A stretch of 64,000 bases of DNA from Scybalomonas sp905214925. GTDB taxonomy: Bacteria > Bacillota > Clostridia > Lachnospirales > Lachnospiraceae. The notes beneath the pieces were generated by a model. That model was given only the letters and a program-made list of their open reading frames with translations. It was not told the origin of the DNA and did not search any database. A program made the position numbers and the translations under genes. The stretch is from the NCBI GenBank assembly GCA_905214925.1, contig CAJMOB010000009.1:1-64000 (forward strand), read 5' to 3'. Position 1 is the stretch's first letter, and every line of letters starts with the position of its first letter. Positions 61,491-64,000 of this stretch are shown one piece after another.

Positions 61491-61540
61491 GTTTACGCAA
61501 AGACAACAAGCCATGAGAGAGGATTTATGATTGTAATTGT
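61491..61540 (+). repeat. Repeat family A, truncated copy A4
   Basis: TTTACGCAAAGACAACAAG, then CCATGAGAGAGGATTTATG: the 5' half only of the family seen at 38927. It directly follows the glyS terminator. Confidence 0.5.
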
Positions 61541-61611
61541 TGGAATATATTGCTTTAATAGTTAAAATGCATAAAAAATATACAAAAATAAAAAGAATTA
61601 ACAGCAAAGTG

Positions 61612-61640
61612 TTCACAAAAAGGTCTAAATATGTTATAAT
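61612..61640 (+). promoter_or_regulatory. Promoter of ppdK
   Basis: TTCACA (61612-61617), 17 bases, TATAAT (61635-61640); leader about 35 bases with AGGAGG at 61669-61674. Confidence 0.8.
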
Positions 61641-61683
61641 AAACATGGTTTCAAAAAGTAGTGAATTTAGGAGGTAAATTACT

Positions 61684-64000
61684 ATGGCTAAATGGGTTTA
61701 TATGTTCAAAGAAGGCAATGCAGATATGAGAAACCTTCTCGGAGGTAAAGGTGCTAACTTGGCAGAGATGACAAACTTAGGTTTGCCAATTCCTCAAGGA
61801 TTCACCGTAACAACAGAGGCTTGTACGGACTACTATACACAAGGAAAGCAAATTTCAGAAGAAATTAAGCAACAGATTTTTGAAGCCCTACATACATTAG
61901 AAGAAATCAATGGTAAGAAATTTGGCGACAATGAAGATCCATTACTAGTTTCTGTTCGTTCAGGAGCAAGAGCCTCCATGCCAGGTATGATGGATACTAT
62001 TTTGAATTTAGGATTAAATGATGTGGCAGTGGAAGGTTTTGCAAAGAAAACTGGCAATCCAAGATTTGCATACGATTCCTATCGAAGATTTATCCAAATG
62101 TATTCTGACGTTGTAATGGAAATACCAAAATCTTATTTTGAGAAAATTATTGATGAAGTAAAAAGCACAAAAGGTGTCACTTTTGATACAGAGCTTGATA
62201 TTGAGGATATGAAAGAACTCGTTAAGAGATTCAAGGCTCTTTATGAAAAGGCGATGCAACAAGAATTCCCACAAGACCCAGCAGAGCAATTAATGGGAGC
62301 AGTAAAAGCTGTATTTCGTTCTTGGGATAATCCACGTGCTATCGTATATCGACGCATGAATGACATTCCAGGAGATTGGGGAACTGCTGTTAATGTGCAG
62401 ACAATGGTATTTGGTAATATGGGCAATACCTCTGGTACTGGAGTTGCCTTTACCCGTAATCCTTCTACTGGTGAGAAAGGTATTTTTGGAGAATATTTAA
62501 TTAATGCACAAGGAGAAGACGTTGTTGCTGGTGTTCGTACACCACAGCCAATTTCCAAATTAGCAGAGGATCTTCCTGATTGTTATAAAGAATTTATGGA
62601 ATTAGCTATGAAACTAGAAAACCATTATCGGGATATGCAAGATATGGAATTTACCATTCAAGAAGGAAAATTGTATTTCTTACAGACTCGTAATGGAAAG
62701 AGAACCGCTCATGCAGCGATTAAAATTGCTTGTGATTTAGTGGATGAAGGTATGATTACTCCACAAGAAGCGGTACTTCGTATTGATGCAAAATCTTTAG
62801 ATCAGTTGCTTCATCCAACCTTTGATAAAGACGCATTAAAAGAGGGCGAAGTGATCGGTAGCGCTCTTCCTGCTTCTCCAGGTGCTGGTGCAGGTAAAGT
62901 ATATTTTACGGCAGATGATGCGAAAAAAGCAGGAGCAAGAGGAGAACGAGTGATTCTTGTTCGTTTAGAAACATCTCCAGAAGATATTGAAGGCATGCAA
63001 GCGGCTCGAGGTATTTTAACGGTTCGTGGTGGTATGACATCTCATGCAGCTGTTGTAGCTCGTGGTATGGGTACTTGTTGTGTATCTGGTTGTGGAGAAA
63101 TTGTGATTGATGAAGAGACAAAAGTATTTACATTGGGTGGTCATACATTCCATGAGGGAGATTATATTTCTTTAGATGGTTCTACTGGTAATATTTATAA
63201 AGGGGATATTAAAACAGTGGATGCCTCTGTAGATGGCAACTTTGGAAGAATTATGGCATGGGCAGATGAATATAGAACCTTACAAGTTCGTACCAATGCA
63301 GATACTCCTGCGGATACAGCGAATGCAGTAAGACTAGGAGCAGAAGGAATTGGTCTTTGCCGTACTGAGCATATGTTCTTTGATGCACAAAGAATTCCAA
63401 AAATTCGAAAAATGATCTTATGTAAAACACAAGAGGCAAGAGAAAGAGCGTTAATGGAATTATTACCATTCCAAAAAGCCGATTTTAAAGGAATGTATGA
63501 AGTGCTAGAAGGCAGACCAATGACGGTTCGTTATCTCGATCCACCTCTTCATGAATTTGTTCCAACAGAAGAAGAAGATATTAAAGAATTAGCAGAGGAT
63601 ATGGGACTTTCTGTAGAGGAAGTAAAAGCTACTTGTGATGCGCTTCATGAATTCAATCCTATGATGGGACATCGTGGATGTCGTCTTGCTGTTACTTATC
63701 CAGAAATTGCAAAAATGCAAACAAGAGCCGTAATGGAAGCAGCCATTGAAGTGAAGGAAGAAAAAGGTTTTGATATTGTTCCAGAAATTATGATTCCATT
63801 AGTTGGAGAGAAAAAAGAATTAAAATATGTCAAAGATGTTGTTGTAGCAACAGCAGAGCAAGTGAAAAAGGAAAAAGGATCTGATATGCAATACAAAGTT
63901 GGTACGATGATCGAAATTCCAAGAGCGGCTCTTCTTGCTAACGAAATTGCAAAAGAAGCAGACTTTTTCTCCTTTGGTACAAACGATTTAACACAAATGA
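61684..64000 (+). CDS. ppdK: Pyruvate phosphate dikinase, 3' end beyond the window
   Basis: 772 residues are visible, no stop before the window edge; the family is about 875-880 long, so ~100 residues are missing. The ATP-grasp domain starts KEGNADMRNLLGGKGANLAE and has VSVRSGARASMPGMMDTILN. The phosphohistidine domain motif is RGGMTSHAAVVARGMGTCC (His about 454). The PEP-utilising TIM barrel begins around 520 with GIGLCRTEHMFF and reaches TMIEIPRAALLA and FSFGTNDLTQM at the edge. It interconverts pyruvate/ATP/Pi with PEP/AMP/PPi. With class III Fbp it supports gluconeogenesis or PPi-linked glycolysis. Confidence 0.97.
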   Translation, partial: MAKWVYMFKEGNADMRNLLGGKGANLAEMTNLGLPIPQGFTVTTEACTDYYTQGKQISEEIKQQIFEALHTLEEINGKKFGDNEDPLLVSVRSGARASMPGMMDTILNLGLNDVAVEGFAKKTGNPRFAYDSYRRFIQMYSDVVMEIPKSYFEKIIDEVKSTKGVTFDTELDIEDMKELVKRFKALYEKAMQQEFPQDPAEQLMGAVKAVFRSWDNPRAIVYRRMNDIPGDWGTAVNVQTMVFGNMGNTSGTGVAFTRNPSTGEKGIFGEYLINAQGEDVVAGVRTPQPISKLAEDLPDCYKEFMELAMKLENHYRDMQDMEFTIQEGKLYFLQTRNGKRTAHAAIKIACDLVDEGMITPQEAVLRIDAKSLDQLLHPTFDKDALKEGEVIGSALPASPGAGAGKVYFTADDAKKAGARGERVILVRLETSPEDIEGMQAARGILTVRGGMTSHAAVVARGMGTCCVSGCGEIVIDEETKVFTLGGHTFHEGDYISLDGSTGNIYKGDIKTVDASVDGNFGRIMAWADEYRTLQVRTNADTPADTANAVRLGAEGIGLCRTEHMFFDAQRIPKIRKMILCKTQEARERALMELLPFQKADFKGMYEVLEGRPMTVRYLDPPLHEFVPTEEEDIKELAEDMGLSVEEVKATCDALHEFNPMMGHRGCRLAVTYPEIAKMQTRAVMEAAIEVKEEKGFDIVPEIMIPLVGEKKELKYVKDVVVATAEQVKKEKGSDMQYKVGTMIEIPRAALLANEIAKEADFFSFGTNDLTQM

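Noticed and set aside
61833..63896. Minus-strand frames across the right end
   Set aside because: They are antisense to ppdK, which is a clear full-domain match and is only missing a stop because it leaves the window.

Overview
The window is low-G+C DNA from a spore-forming, anaerobic Firmicute, most likely a member of Lachnospiraceae. The reasons are a SleC-type cortex-lytic gene, electron-bifurcating NfnAB, class III fructose-bisphosphatase, DapL-type lysine synthesis, pyruvate phosphate dikinase and a DUF5717/DUF5716 operon that I associate with Lachnospiraceae. I cannot name a genus. Almost all genes lie on the + strand, in short operons separated by strong hairpin terminators.

Region 1 (1-4840) is accessory. 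It looks like the lysis end of a prophage: a start-less tail-fibre fragment on the minus strand, a tyrosine recombinase, a small unknown protein, XkdX, holin and amidase endolysin. Next comes a tiny self-contained CRISPR unit with its own promoter, three repeats, two spacers and a terminator, and no cas genes nearby. It ends at sleC, which is cut off in frame before its peptidoglycan-binding domain. The simplest reading is a prophage integrated inside sleC, with the rest of sleC beyond the left edge.

Region 2 (4898-31022) is core metabolism and housekeeping: a Y-family polymerase, a small membrane protein, a MATE exporter, QueH, carB-carA (reversed order, long leader), dapF-dapL, a secreted subtilase, glmM, a cytidylate-kinase-like protein, class III Fbp, a GH3 lipoprotein, purC, purB, a LysR regulator with PlsC, purA, a NifX-like protein and a YeiH-family transporter.

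Region 3 (31023-38883) holds a CobD/HisC-like aminotransferase, then a four-gene operon of unknown function. It encodes a giant DUF5717 protein, a degenerate Hsp70/actin-like protein (DUF5716), a helical-repeat protein and a coiled-coil membrane protein. This is the best candidate for an undescribed cellular system.

Region 4 (38884-64000) has a 3D-domain protein, CIRCE-groES-groEL, nfnAB, guaB with an amidase, a PhoP/PhoR-type pair with a small membrane protein, ZTP riboswitch-purH, a formate/nitrite transporter, an M16C peptidase, era-recO, a lipoprotein, glyS and a partial ppdK. Purine genes (purC, purB, purA, guaB, purH) are dispersed, each apparently with its own control.

Two families of dispersed intergenic repeats recur between operons. 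Family A (8901, 38927, 53789, 61491) shows compensatory base changes between its two full copies. Family B (29761, 39875, 53934, 54288, perhaps 42296) carries ATAGGAAA ends. No tRNA, rRNA or complete insertion sequence was seen.
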